NCBI RefSeq assembly: GCF_014356525.2
Contig: NC_052509.1
Location: forward strand, 36,452,001 to 36,516,000
Length of the DNA stretch: 64,000 nt
From: Nilaparvata lugens
Lineage: Eukaryota; Arthropoda; Insecta; Hemiptera; Delphacidae
Direction of reading: 5' to 3'
Position numbers and translations under genes: made by a program. Below, one piece after another: positions 25,522 to 38,654 of the stretch. The notes under the pieces were generated by a model. The model saw nothing but the letters and a program-made list of their open reading frames with translations, was not told the DNA's origin and did no database searches. Each line of letters begins with the position of its first letter. The first letter of the stretch is position 1.

Positions 25522-26169
25522 CTTAGACCAGTTATAGAATAGACACGCTGGGAAGTCTAGCCTCTGAAGCCAACATCTACTGCCAAATCCACCCTTCTTG
25601 ACGTCACAACAGTGACGTCACACATCGTATGGAAAGCTTTCAGATTGTGTATATTTCAGATTCATGGTGTTTTTAGGTTATTTCTAGCTAAAGGCAAAAA
25701 ATATATCGGTCAAAGTTATAATGTGTTTTGAAAATAATAAGATACGGTAGCCTACAAAACTAATTTGTCATGCTGCAATGAGTTCACTTACATCATAACC
25801 AAGGATAATATTACAGTTACAACTTACAATATTTATGTGTATAAATTTCAACTTACACATGAAAAGATAATCCACCTTTTTCCTAAAAATTTCAGTGCAA
25901 TTATATGCTGCGCAGCGGAGATTACCATTTTCATAAATAATAATTACATAAATAAATAACAATCTGCTATGGAAAACAAGCTATGTTTAACAACAATCCA
26001 TTGTTTAACAACAATGTAAGTTAAACACCACAAACACTTACACAACAAACTCAAAAATTTTTCTATAATTTCTATACAATGCGTGACGTCACTGTTGTGA
26101 CGTCAAGATGGGTGGATTTGGCAGTAGATGTTGGCTTCATCGCCGTGTCTATTCTATAACTGGTCTAAG
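25522..26169. mobile_element. 648-bp inverted-repeat element (MITE-like) with TGACGTCA pairs
   Basis: The left arm (25522-25626) and right arm (26076-26169) are inverted copies with a few differences. Both contain AGACCAGTTATAGAATAGAC, GCCAACATCTACTGCCAAAT and two TGACGTCA sites spaced ACAACAG. The left arm carries a small extra segment (CTGGGAAGTCTAGCCTC). The interior is AT-rich and non-coding. The flanks have a possible imperfect 8-bp duplication (CTTCGAAT / CTTTGAAT). A non-autonomous DNA transposon is the best reading; a hAT-type origin is only suggested by that 8-bp length. Confidence 0.75.
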
Positions 26170-27238
26170 CTTTGAATGTTCTTAACGTGAAATTAAACGT
26201 TTTTACCGACTTTTCTATTCCATAACAATTCTTATTGTCCCTGAATTTAGTATTACTAGATTCAAGGAGATTACTTAGATACTAATTACTTAGATTCAAG
26301 GAGTGTATACTTGCCCAGGTTGACGTGATCTTCACTGAAGATCATTAGCCACTTGTTTGTTTATTATTGTACGATTCATAAATCGATTAAACTGACTGAT
26401 AATTTATTGTAATATTACTGTATAGTTTATTATTTTATAAGCCCATGGACACACTCCTCCATGAATTTGGAAAAATTCAGTTCCTAACAGCTCCTAAATT
26501 GGTTATTGCTTCTGGAAGTAGAATTCAGTCTTCTGTAATCTTTTATGAAGTTTGTCTTTTCGGTCTTACAATTTATAGTTTTTTCAAAGCTTGGAATTTT
26601 CTTATTATTTATAATTGATTTTATCCATTTTAAAAGTATTTTTTTAATTTAAAAATGTTTCTTGTTTTATTTTGATTGTGGATTTAAGTTTTTAAGTGGA
26701 AAATGTGGAAGTGACACATAAACAACATTTGGACTGTTGTATAAAATATTAGAATTGGAACCGTTTTGGGCGAAAGCCTGTGGTAGCCTACTCTTCTGAA
26801 AGTTTTGTAATTCTGAATGATTAACTAAATAAGATATTTTCTTCGAAGAGAGATTTTTGGGGATGAATGCAAAGTTGTACAAGAACTGGACATTTGAACT
26901 ATTGGTATGTGACAAAATCCTTGAATAGAAAATGTCTCATCCTCATTCTTTTTTCGTTGTTGTGGTGGTTGTTCTTCTTCTTCTCCAAACGCTAAAAATG
27001 GGATCAGAATGTTCGATCAGAATATCAACGATGAACCTCTTTTATAAGGTCAGCTTTACTACTCTCTACTTACTGATGATTTTTCTGTCCAAAATTCTGC
27101 ACTTTCTTGCTTCACACAATAAAAGGATGCAAAATAATGTAAAGATCGGAAAACCTTATCTGGCACCGGAGGTACCCATAAAGTACTAGTGCTTTATGGC
27201 AACCTTTCAGCCAGCATTGTTTCCACATAACTACGTCG
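26170..27238. other. Intergenic stretch, nothing recognised
   Basis: AT-rich sequence without a convincing frame. Around 26690-26770 it carries diverged words of family E on the opposite strand, so a relic is possible. Confidence 0.4.
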
Positions 27239-27690
27239 GCAATCCGATTACTGGTGATGACTCACACAAGAATCCATCATAATAGTTGGACGAGTGCTCT
27301 GCTCTATCTGTGTGCCTGTGTTGTAATAATTGAGTTGTGGCAGTGGTGGGGGGATCTGTACGAGGTGTTTCTTGTTGGGACCGTGGATAGTCTCCGCGGT
27401 CTCAGTTCCCAAGCCATCCGTGTTACAGACCAACGCTTTTTGCCTGCGGCTTGAGCACGCTTTCGTTTTTTCCCCTGTTTTTATTGCTGTCCCTGGCCAC
27501 GTCCCACCCCCCTCTCAACCATGCCTCGTCGAGGAATAAATTTTCATAATGCGGACCCCGCGTCGCGCCGCGCGAACTCTGTTTGTTCCCAAGATGTGGG
27601 CGAGCCCTCCTAGAATTATGAAAAAATTCTGTGAAAATTTTACGCGTTTCAATGTCAATTGTATTTGAATTACACAATTCAACATTCTCA
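27239..27690. promoter_or_regulatory. GC-balanced, CpG-rich island, function unknown
   Basis: This is the most GC-rich unique sequence in the first half of the window, with CpG clusters near 27555-27580 (GCGTCGCGCCGCGCGAAC). Several overlapping open frames on both strands are short and mutually exclusive, without a domain. It could be a promoter, a non-coding exon or a conserved element. No element partner was found. Confidence 0.25.
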
Positions 27691-27904
27691 ACAATGTCCT
27701 CTTAAGTGAAAACTTTTTTAGGAATTTTCGTAAAAAGTAATACTGGTGCTAATCGGTATTATATTCATCATTCACAAAAATTGTCTGTCTTGTGGAGGTT
27801 GGATTTCAAATTATAAGAGTCTAAATTAGAAAGCTGAAGCTTGATTGAAATATTCAACAATCCATTTTTCAAGTAATTTAGTTCACTTCAGTAATAAGAT
27901 AATT

Positions 27905-28180
27905 TACAAGTCCCTATTTCAGATTGAAGTCTAATGCTGGGACTACGGCTAACGGAAATCCATTCTAATTTCAGATCAGAACACTGTATAAAATTCAAGT
28001 GTATGGAACATAACCTACTTTTTGGACTATTTATAGTGTATAAACCAAAATCGGGGAAGAAACAGTTTTGGGCTGTGCATATCAGTCCTTCCCCAATAAT
28101 TTTAAAGAATTGTGCTTTGTTTATCAAATTGAATTTCGATTTCAAAAATAAATAACGAGTGAAGCTCGGTTCCCCGATAT
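27905..28180 (-). mobile_element. Family E element, copy 3 (truncated)
   Basis: Read on the minus strand it begins ATCGGGGAACCGAGCTTCAC at about 28178. It continues through the segments shared with 17797-18260 and 29399-29790, such as CACAGCCCAAAACTGTTTC, TTTATACACTATAAATA and CCATACACTTGAA. The distal half is missing. The open frames over it on both strands are by-products. Confidence 0.65.
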
Positions 28181-28185
28181 TAGGG

Positions 28186-29398
28186 AGTAATAAAAGAAGG
28201 AGTTGATAAGAATAAGTGGGATTTAAAGTGAAAGATATCAAGAAGGAGTGAGATCAAAAAAATGTAATATTTCTACGTGAAAAATTGAGATGAATAAATC
28301 TACGAATAGGGAGGTAGAAGAGAAAGACTATAAATAAAAGGTGGTGATAGGAACGCCTGTAGAAAAAGGACGAGGAGTAGCATGAAAATAATTGGGGAAT
28401 GAGGAAAAGGAGGAGGGAGATGAGAAAGAAGAGTAACAGGAATAGATGATTAGATCAGACAGACTAGAGGAGGTGACAGAGAAGCAAAAAAAAAGACGAT
28501 GATAATGAAGTGGAAAATATTAATGGAGTGAATGGATGAGGTAATAAGGAGGCGAAGAGGAGTAAGAAGAATAGAGAATGAGTAGTGCACTGATAATGGG
28601 AAAAGTAAAGTAGGTACTCAAGGACAACAGCTTTTAAGCTGACCAGCACAAGCGGCATCAGTACTCCAGTAACCAGTAGCTGCTTGGCTTGGCTCCTGTC
28701 CCATCTCTCACACCTCTTCACTTGGCTCACTACTCACTATCTTTATGCTAATCAAAACTACCGTACTTTACTCTTCTCCTCTTCCTCGCTTTTTCTCTTC
28801 CACCAATCCTCTCTCTTTGCTCAGTCGTTCGATTCATAATCATCTCATCGTTGGGAGGTTCAATCTTGCACAGCTCTTTATAAAGTTTTTAACACTACTG
28901 ATGATTTGAAAACTAAAATTTGAATAAAAATACTATGTTTCTCACTGACTGAAGCATGTTTTCAGATTCTATTGTCAACAGTGACTGAGTGATTCTGTAA
29001 TCTACTAATGGTGCTGTTATTGTATTTGGTATCTCGCTATTTCTCTTCCATCTCTAGAGGAGATGTTTCTCGTATGTATTTTATTTATAGATTTCAATTC
29101 GTTCTGTGTTATAGAGGAGTTATCCTTTCGGTTCATTTAACATTCACACAATTTGATGATTTCAAAACAAACTTCACAGAATAAACCCCATAGGAAAATT
29201 TAGCATAATACTACAACCTAAGGAAAGATTCCGTCCCACTTTCGACGGGACAGTCCCGCTTTTTTGGTTAGTGTCCTGCTGTTAGTGCTCCCCAGATTTA
29301 CTCGAATTACATACAAATATTTTTTCACAAAACTGCAGAATTAAACTACAAAACAATGTTATATTATTCCCCCAGATTTACTCGAACTACATACAAAA
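28186..29398. other. Intergenic stretch with purine-rich tract
   Basis: 28300-28580 is purine-rich low-complexity DNA. The rest is AT-rich. A short segment, CCCCAGATTTACTCGAA(T/C)TA, occurs twice (29290 and 29371). No gene is seen. Confidence 0.4.
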
Positions 29399-30083
29399 TA
29401 TCGAGGCATTCGCTCGTTATTTATTTATTGATAAACAGAACTCAATTCTTTAAAATGATTGAGGAAGGACTAAACAGGCACAGCCCAAAACTGTTTCTTC
29501 CCGAATTTTGATTTATGCACTATAAATATTCCAAAAAGTAGGTGATGTTCCATACACTTGAACTCAGGTCAAATATTTGGAAACATAAAAGTTTTAATTT
29601 AGATTGTTTACAAACCAAATTGAATAACAAAGTAACACTCACTAATCACTCAGAACTGTAAAATAATGATTAACTTTGAATATTATGATATACCATCTCA
29701 TGTCAACAAATCAGATTATTTTGATCGAGTCAATTAAAATTTCTAGATTTCTCGCGAGATACGGTAAGCTAATTGATTTCACAGCTTATCTCCCACACAG
29801 GCACACGCATCTTCTGTTATCGACAAACGACGAAATTATCATCGGTTTTTCCACGGATGAATCATCCTTTTCAAGTCCTTCAGCGAGTTTTCTCAGGGAT
29901 GAGACCTAAATCAATAGAATTTTTCATAAACCTACTATGTTCAAAATTTCGTGAAAATCGTTAGAGCCGTTTTCGAGATCCGTTGAACATAAATAAACAG
30001 ATAACCAGATATAAAATATAAAACTAACCAGATATAAAAATATAAACAGATATACAGGAATTGCTCGCTTAATATAATAGGAT
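29399..30083 (+). mobile_element. Family E element, copy 2, apparently full length
   Basis: It begins ATCGAGGCATTCGCTCG and ends AATTGCTCGCTTAATATAATAGGAT. The element at 41459-42103 has the same kind of ends (ATCGGGGGACCGAGCTTTGC and AATTGCTCCTCTAATAG). Its 5' half matches copies 1 and 3. Its 3' half (GACGAAATTATC, TTCAGCGAGTTTTC, TTTCGTGA, TTTTCGAGATCCG) matches 41850-42103. It is about 685 bp and non-coding. The word order near the 3' end is familiar from many insect non-autonomous repeats, but I cannot assign a class. Confidence 0.65.
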
Positions 30084-30840
30084 ATTTTTCTGCGAAACTG
30101 CAGAATGAGACTACAAATACCATAATGCATAGTATTATATTTCCGCCATTGTTCAGGTTATGGACCTCAGCCACCTTGGAACTAAGCCATCATATATGGC
30201 TAGAACAAGCAATCAACTAGGCCTAGTTGATTACAGACCAAAAATTATAATTTATCAATTTTAGAGCGAAAATGTAAAATTCGTACTGCGCATACGAAGC
30301 GAAAGGAAAGTAAACGTGATGCACATGCGCAACAACCATAAAATAGATTATAGGTTACCTAACCAAAAGTTAGTTGGTTCACAATGAGTTTTCAGTACGT
30401 CAAGATGTGTTTTACGATCAATTTATTGTAGAAAAATTATTGTTCCTTCACACTACCCTCCCAACGTATGCTCACTATTCAGGTTAGAGGACCTCCCAAG
30501 TTGGAGTAGTTCGCCTCCCATCTACTCTAACCCTAACTATCAATATTTTATGTAATCTAAACACCCATCTTTGAGCATTCATTGCCTGGACTTGAAAAAA
30601 TAGAACTGGAGATAGTCATTTTACTTTAAAGAATGGGTATTGGGTGCTGATTTGGGGAAGAAATTAACTTGGAATGAAACAGAGAAGATTAATACCCTTG
30701 AGGAATTAATATCTTTAGCCTTAATTTGTGATAGATAAGTTTTTCGGGATAGAAATGAAGGTTCAGTTTTGGCCATTAGTAGCAAACACGTGTTCTATGC
30801 ACGTGTTTGAAGGGGCGCTAACATAACACGCTGTACAAAT
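30084..30840. other. Intergenic stretch with a fragment of family H
   Basis: No gene is seen. At about 30570-30595 TGAGCATTCATTGCCTGGAC is the reverse complement of sequence at the left outer end of the element at 9178. Around 30795-30806 there is a short palindrome (GTGTTCTATGCACGTG region). Confidence 0.4.
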
Positions 30841-31250
30841 ATGACGTCACTCACTTGACAGGGCCTAGCTGCCGGCTGTTGGCAGAAGATCCTTTCCGAC
30901 AGTTGGTACTAGACCAAGTACGCTCATTGCATTGCAGCAGTTGGATGCTCTTTGAAAACATTCAACTTGCCGCCCAGTGGCGAAAATCGCCCCTGGCAAC
31001 ACTTGTGCAGACTTCACAGACTTGCTCTGATCTTGCACACAGAATCCAATCCTATCCTATCAGGCGGGTCTCAGTGTAAGAAGCAATACGCTTACAATGA
31101 TTTTACCTTGCTTCTCATGTAAACTTTTGAGTTTGACGTTTCTTATGCCACCGTTCAACTCTGGATGAGTGAGGTCGTCAATGTTGTAGAGCCGTATTTG
31201 ACCTACATGTGCCCAGCTGGCAATCTGTCAGTAGAGCATGTGAAATTTGA
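30841..31250. other. GC-balanced unique island, function unknown
   Basis: Complex, non-repetitive sequence with a 74-codon plus-strand frame (30855-31079) followed by a second, shorter open stretch up to about 31259. I recognise neither translation. The composition differs from the AT-rich flanks and would suit an exon, a promoter or a conserved element. I see no strong splice-site pair bounding a frame. Confidence 0.25.
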
Positions 31251-34200
31251 ATATTTTTGATATTTTGGCACTTGCTGAAATAAAAATATCATATGGTTCT
31301 TACCAGCTCTTCCAGGAGCTTATACAAAATTCTGCTATCAATTGCTGCAAACTGCTGCTGCTTTGTCAATCGGCAATCTTTACCGCTGCATTGACTGGCT
31401 CCGCAGATATAGATGTTGGAGAGGTAGATGAATATAATGAGTTCAAATATTGCACAATACAATAAGGTACTGACATCAATCCAACTCGCTACCATCTGGT
31501 AAAGGGGTCAGCAGTGTGAGATAATACCGAGTGTGATCAACACACAGTATTTGAATTAGAATTCCTTATATTTTCTATGATCTGTAGTACTTGTTAAGTG
31601 GTAAATTGCAAACCATCCATGTTGGGCGATATATTTGATATATACTGGAGCGCTTGCTAAAATCCCTATTTCGCAAATAAATTTGCAAAAAGTTAAGGCC
31701 GTCCGGCTCGCAAAAATGCTGGGTTCAAACCACAGCTCTAGCTCAGTAGTAGTTGCATGAAGACTCCACGTGAATACGAATGTATTTGCATGTAGTTGCA
31801 GTAGTTGCATGAATACAATGAATCACCATAGGGTTCAATGACTGGTGATCAATAATTCTTACCGCTGCTTCCGTGAAGTTCTGGAAGAATACCAATAAGG
31901 AAATCAAAAAGATAGTTGGTGACTGATTATCAGTAACCATATATTCAATCAAGAATAATGAAGACCAACAATTGACTTTTCTAGTTGGTTTTTGAAACGC
32001 TCGTCATGAATATAGGTATGCATCAATTTACCCTTTTGAAATTCCTTGAAACTTACAACGCCAGTTCTTGAAGCTCTCTGGATCCTTATATGATATACTG
32101 TAGACTTATTAATATAATTTTCAGTAAGATTTTTCTGGCTGAATAGTGTGACTATCATCAAAGGATGATAAGTAATAAATGCTCTGAATAAGATCAATAT
32201 TAATTGATTCACTGATTTTATATGCTGCAGAAGGATATTGCTTGGTACCAAGACAGCTCAAACTGTATATCACGAGATGAGTTAGGAAATAATAAAAACT
32301 TCTAGGATCTTGTATGCTGACATAAAACATAAAGTATATTCCCATAAAATAATATATATAGAATATTCTTATATCTATAATTTTCTTTAAATAAATAAAT
32401 TTTCTAATATTTGGATAATTATCACAAGATTTATTAGCATTCACAATATTGTAAGCTGTAAAAAATATATACGTATATTTAATACTGATACATGGACTTC
32501 AGGTTGATTCAGAATTAGACAAATTGAAACCTGTTCAGTATATAGATTTACTAGAACATACTTTGATCAATGAATAATAATTAATGAAAGTAATAATTTA
32601 TAATCTCAGGGTTTATGAATTCGTGTTCGTGCCGTGCATGGAAATAAGCTTCCTACACAAATCAAATAAATTCATAAAAAGTTCTTATAAACTATATGAT
32701 AGTAGTCGACACGTTGCGAATTTCTTAAACTTGAATAAATTTATATAGCGCTTTAATCAATTCCCCAATTCACTGATAAAGGCCGGCTAATGAGCTCATT
32801 AGAACTAATACACTCACAGTAATGATGTTCTTGTAAGTTCTTATAGAATAATTAATTATCTCCAATAATTGATTATGCAGGTCCTTTTCGTCTCTGCTGG
32901 GCTCTTGTATGGTCCAGATTTCTTATAAATTTCTATCAGTATTAAAAATATATTTACGGGAATAAATTACAATTGAGAACTCTTTAGCAACACTGAGTTC
33001 ACAAATAATCAAACATTAATCACATATACTTGACATTTAAAAAGGGATTGGCTTGATGATTTTAAAAATTAATAGGAAGAAAGAACCCTAATCTCCATGT
33101 GCTCCTCACAGATCGAGATCACAAGCTACAGAGAATGATTTTCAGAAAAATTCCATCTCTTCCTTAAAAGATTTATAAGCTTTCCTCTGATTGGCTTTCT
33201 AATCTTAGTAAGACGTGATGTAATTGGTTACTTAAGATTCAGGGTTTTCCTAACTTTGTTATACAAAGATAAATAAAAATTTCTAAATAAAAAAGTTAAG
33301 TAATAGTCTGAGAGTATTCTAATAAATAAATTTCGATATATGATGCTATAATACAATATACATTTAATTTTTTATGTGAGCTTTGTGTACTCTTGGTTTT
33401 CATACCTTTTTAGATTTCAATAAATACTCGTGTAACAATAATAGTTGTCCTTATCTATTTGCATAAACCTTCCCTAGTATATAATATATATTTTATGAGT
33501 AAAAAACTATAATTCAATTCGTAATAGTTGATTAAGCAATCAGCTGGTTTGTTAGGTATCAATTCAAAAAACTGTCGATTGATCCTAGATTGATTGATGT
33601 ATTAAATCAAATAAATCATTCTAACCTCAAAATGTACATGCAAACTTTTATTTTTTATAATCTGCCAATAATAAACAAGCCGCTTTATAATTTTATCTAC
33701 TGCCAAAGACTTCTCATTATTGTTGAATTACAATTTTGCATGGTTCTCTTATCGCTTAATAGAAAACATGATTTCTCTTCATCATGAATAACATTCGATT
33801 TTACTTGAGCGGTACCTTGACTAGGCTATCTATTCTTTCTATTTTATAATTCTATCAAAGCTCAATAGTTTATTTCAAAAGTATTTTGTGGTGCTAAAAT
33901 ACCACGTCACATACTGCATCAATTTTATACTATGACCCTGCATTTCAGTCAATTTGATTTCAGTGATTAGGTTGAACCATTTGAATGAATCTTGAGAACG
34001 TATTATTTCTGGAGATCTAGTGATCCATACTGTATATCACTGATTTAACCAACTTATCCGGTGAAGAATATAGTTGGTTGATAATTTTATTAATTGGTCA
34101 ATAATGATAATAAAAATTACTAGTACAAGATTTGTCATCCATGAAGACAGGATAATAATGAAAAGTACACTATTCAATCAATAAATATATAATTACAATG

Positions 34201-35732
34201 AAATCAACGAGCAAAAAATATTATATGAAACAATAAATGCAAAAGCAATATGAGAATATATACAAGAAAAATATCACAGATGTCTCAATTAAAACACTTA
34301 TTCTGCTTAATAGCATCAACTAATAATAAATTTTCATAATTTTTCTATCAGCATACATTTTATAGATTTCTATAGTTCAATCTTTCCACTCACTTCTGCT
34401 AATCGAATAAGAATTTCATCATTTAGTATTCCAATAATATTAGAGATTTTTAATATTCAATTCTCAGGGTATGAGTTCGGCTGTCAGTGGAATTTTGATG
34501 AATAATTTATCTTATGAACTTTGAGCTTCTATAATTCCTATAATACCAGTAATACTGATATTAAAGTACATTAACTGAGCATATTCGAGCATCAACTTGA
34601 GCAATTGTTGCACTCAGGGCCCTCTCAAGAGATTATATTTCTGTAACTCACGTGCGTAGATATTTCACAAAATTAAAGATGTGGCATGGATTTGCCTCGT
34701 GTGTCCTATGCCTTTCTGGTGGGCTGCTGTCATCCTTTTCAATGGGGATATTTAAATTAATAACTCATGTCATAGAGCGACTTTACTGAGTTAGGTTCAT
34801 CACTTATTAAGAGTTTTTAAAGATTCAAACTTTGGTAATAAATAAAATTGATTCTTATAAGGGAATCAGTCTATTGCTCTCGTGATGGTTGGCGTCTTGG
34901 TTGGTCTCTGGCAAGCAAGTGGGCAGTTGGTCTTCCCTTATTCTCTTTCGACGAAATTTGCATAAAATTTGAATATTTTCTCCTATTGGTGGATTCCAAT
35001 AAATCCGCGATGACACAATTTAATACTGTCAAATAATCCACAGTACAAGAGCATATTACTATGTTAAACACGAATATTTTTACCCTTAACTTTTATTTTA
35101 TTCTAATTACAGTTTTTTATGTACTCTACAATAATTACAAATTCTCATAATTTTAAAAAGGACCACGTGGAGACTTTTGAATTAATTATTTTTTAGCGCT
35201 GAGCAAATACTGTACCCTGATTGGTAAACAATCAGATTCTGCTCGAGTATACAGAATGTATTAATACACCTAGAAAAATTAGATCCTACTTCCCTTTTAT
35301 TTTTTATTATGTTTTTGTGATTTTTATCTGCTCACATATACCAAAAAATATTTATATTTGCTTTTTAAACATTCTTATCCTTTATTTTGCATGCTATAAG
35401 CTACAAAACCCTTTTGTCCTCGTCTTAACGAATGCTACCTACATGCAATTATTCTGCTAGCGAGTATCTGATTGAATTGTAGATGTTTAGCTTGACCGTT
35501 ATAGATATTGCCGACAAGCGTTGTTTACAAAGAACCTAACCACAAAATTCACACAATATTATTATTTTATTAAATAATTGAGGAAACAATTTTCTTTTCA
35601 AATTGTTATCATATGGCTTACATATGAATCGATCAGGCAAGAGAATTTTCTGTAATAGACTGGCAGAGTTAATTGAAAGCAGTTTGCAATCACCAGCTAG
35701 TTTGTTATCACAAAGTAACTCCCCTACATGTG
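31251..35732. other. Long AT-rich intergenic stretch
   Basis: No gene, repeat partner or island was recognised. Many minus-strand frames of 60-107 codons occur between 31.3 and 32.4 kb, but they overlap each other, lack domains and have ordinary AT-rich composition. The segment at 34870-35036 is slightly GC-richer, with overlapping frames on both strands. Confidence 0.35.
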
Positions 35733-35733
35733 A

Positions 35734-36475
35734 ACAGAGTTTTTTGGGGGTGGACCCACCCGGGCAGTTGATAGAGTAAAGTCGGGCAATTCCATCTACA
35801 CACCATTCCTTTTCAGTGTGAATATACAGGGCATTGGAAGCAAAATTGAAGAGTTGAATGTACTCATCGCAGATCTGAGTTATCCATTGGTTGTGTCATT
35901 CAATGAGCATTGGCTGGCTCCATGTGATACCACTATTCTGAACAGACTCAATAACTATATTCTAGCTTCATCTTACAGTAGAAAGAAAAAAAGAAGAGGT
36001 GGTACGTGTATAATCTTAAAAAAATCAATTAATTTTAAGGTTAGAGAAGATATTGAGGGCCTGGCTATTGAGAGTACATTTGAGTGTGCGGCTGTTGAGT
36101 TCAGTCTGAGGAGGAGTGGGATTTCTAGAGTATTTGTAGTGATTTCTATATATAGAGCGAAGGATAGTTCTGTGGAGGACGTTTTAAATATCTATGACAA
36201 GCTCTTGTGTTTGCTCAAGCGCAACTTAAAACAGAAAACGATATTTATTCGTGGGGATTTCAATATTGATCTTCTAAAAGAAAACAGTAGAGATAAGAAT
36301 ACGTTTTTGAACATTACGACGTCGAATTTATATAAATTCGTTTTTGACAAGCCTACTAGAATATCCTCGTTTTCAGCCACTTGTATTGATAATATAATCA
36401 CGAATTACAATGTGGAAAAAATTCATGAAATATAATTGACCTTGGTCTCTCAGACCATCTGGCTTTAAGTGTGAC
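35734..36475 (+). pseudogene. Element A endonuclease domain (broken)
   Basis: The start is the N-terminal metal-binding region (VNIQGIGSKIEEL), then SFNEHWL, a GDFNIDLL motif and CIDNIITN, the usual order of APE-like endonucleases of non-LTR elements. A frame change between about 36420 and 36450 separates this from the conserved C-terminal SDHLAL motif, which lies in another frame at about 36450-36467. There is no ATG at the start of the open region; it begins after an upstream stop. In an active element the enzyme would nick target DNA to prime reverse transcription. Confidence 0.8.
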
Positions 36476-37215
36476 TCTAGAGAACGGGTTTGCTGTGGAA
36501 CGTCCTGTATATAAATCGGGCAGATGTATAGATAAGTCACTCAATTCATTCTACGAACTATTAAATACGGTAGATTGGTCACCCTGTTTCAGTAATAATG
36601 GTGGTGAAAATGCCTTTAATGCTTTCAATTCCTTATTTTATAATTGTTTTACTGGATGTTTCCCGCCCAAGAAGTTTAAAGCTACAGTGAAACACTTCAA
36701 CAAAAACTGGTTGACTAATGGAATTAGTATTTCATGTTCTAGAAAAAGAGAACTGTGCATAGAGGCTAGAACTGATAGGGACCCTACATTTTTGAATTTT
36801 TTTGTCACCTATAAGAAAATCTTGGAAAAAAAATAATATTATTGGCCAAGCAGAAAGCCAATGAGAAGATCATCTCACAGTCAAGTAATGTCAACAGAGG
36901 AGCGTGGTCTGTTGTCAGGAAAGAATTGGGGCTGTCGAACTATTATAGTGAGCAAAGAATTGAGTTAACTAATGGAAATACCAATGTTTCTGATCCAGTA
37001 AGTGTTGCATCTTTGTTCAATGATTATTTTTTGGAATGTGGTGCTGAACGGTCGAGCTCTGCTGGGCTGAGTCATGAGAAGCGTTATCCAAATAAAATAG
37101 GTAGACAATATGGCATATTTAGATTCAGAGCTATTACTGAGAGTGAGTTGAAAGGAGCGATCTTGGGTTTCAAAAAATACTGGTTCATGTGGCTGGGATG
37201 AAATTCCTTCCAGGG
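36444..37215 (+). pseudogene. Element A linker between endonuclease and RT (broken)
   Basis: The open frame from about 36444 ends in a stop at 36834-36836. The next opens at 36842 and runs to 37201. Both translations are of the lysine-rich kind expected between the two enzyme domains (NKNWLTNGI, SRKREL). The frame again changes near 37190, where GWDEIPSRVVKW starts the RT domain. These are remains of the same polyprotein. Confidence 0.65.
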
Positions 37216-38654
37216 TAGTGAAATGGGTATGTCCCATTATATTGCAGCCTCTCACACAAGTTTTAAATTTGTGTCTGAAGGAAGGGATATTCCCACAGAA
37301 ACTAAAATTCGTTGTCATTAAACCCATCCATGAGGAAGAAAGTAGAAAAGATGTAGAGAATTATCAGCCTATAGCATTATTGATGACTTTCTCCAAGATT
37401 TTCGAAAGGGTTATATTTCAACAGATGTCCGCTTACTTGGAGAGTGAAAGAATATTTTATAATCAACAATATGGTTTCAAAAGGGGTGCATCAAGTAAGT
37501 CGGCCATGATTGATGTTATATCCGATTTTTTGGGGGCTCTGGATGGGTCGCGGAGGGCTGTGGGTGTCTTCTGTGACTTATCCAGAGCGTTCGAGATGGT
37601 CGATCATGAACTCCTTCTGAGTAAGCTTGAATATTATGGATTTGCAGGTTATGCAGAGGTGTTTTTGAGATCCTATCTTGTGGATGGATACCAGCTGTGA
37701 AAAACTATTGTGAGGGCTCTCAGGTGCTTTCTGAATGGCAACTGGTTAAGCGAGGGGTTCCTCAGGGCTCCATACTTGGGCCTACATTGTTTAATATATT
37801 TATTTATCAAAGACTTGTCCTATAATGTTGATGGTGAATTGTTGTTGTATGCTGACGACACAACAATCTTACTTGAAGGGAACAACTATCAAGATGTCAT
37901 GGAGAAGGCTAAGATTGCCATGCAGCAGCTCAATGGATGGTTTTATTATAATTCCTTGAATCTTAATCCAAGCAAGACAAATTTTATCAAGCTCTCTATG
38001 AGAGGTGATGAGAATGATCCAGCTATTGTGGGATGGGAGTGTCCTGCTAATGATAAGACAAAGTTTCTGGGGATTGAATTGCAGGCAAACTTGAAGTGGG
38101 ATGGTCACATAGAGAAACTCCAGAAAAGGCTTCAACATGCTCTCTTTGCTCTGAGAGCAAAGTCGAATTCAAATCTCAAGACAGCTCTAAAGGTTTACCA
38201 TGGGTATTTTCTTTCACTCATTAGATTTAGTATTTTGTTTTGGGGGGCTGGAAGAATTCATTTGAACACAAACTTAAAAATGCAGAAAAAAGCACTTCGG
38301 ATTTTGGGGGGAGTGGGTCCATCTTTCTCCTGTAAGACCATATTCAAGGCACTCCGACTACTTACAGTTCCAGCGTTATACTTCCTTAAAGTTGTTTCGT
38401 TTGTGTTCAAAAACAAAAATATTTTTAATGCTAACCGAATTTGTCATACTTATGAAACACGAGGTAAAAATACAGGATTATTCCAGTTCCCTATCCATAG
38501 ACTGACTCTTCTCGAAAAGGGACCGTATTATTCAGGACTCAAGTGTTTTAATTGCATTCCTGAGGATATAAGGCTGTGTAGCAGCTATAAGTTATTTGTT
38601 TCAAAGATAATTAGGACACTGGTAGAGGCTTGTTCTTATACCATTGAGGAGTGA
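37185..38654 (+). pseudogene. Element A reverse transcriptase (broken)
   Basis: RT motifs appear in order: GWDEIPS, KPIHEEE, NYQPIAL, QYGFKRG, FCDLSRAFEMVDH, then VPQGSILGPT (about 37755-37790, in a different frame) and YADDTTILL near 37846-37872. The frame is lost after a stop at 37698-37700, changes at about 37740, and changes again before the YADD block. From 37710 the last frame runs 314 codons to the stop and includes the usual C-terminal region. The catalytic aspartates are present, but no single frame covers the domain. Confidence 0.85.

Noticed and set aside
31715..31765. Possible tRNA-like words (GGGTTCAAACC and TAGCTCAGTAG)
   Set aside because: The B-box-like word precedes the A-box-like word and no cloverleaf can be drawn, so this is not a tRNA gene.
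31289..32444. Series of minus-strand frames up to 107 codons
   Set aside because: They overlap one another, lack domains and bounded splice sites, and have the composition of the surrounding AT-rich DNA.
35734..38654. Element A as an active retrotransposon or host gene
   Set aside because: At least four stops or frame changes interrupt the endonuclease/RT reading frame.
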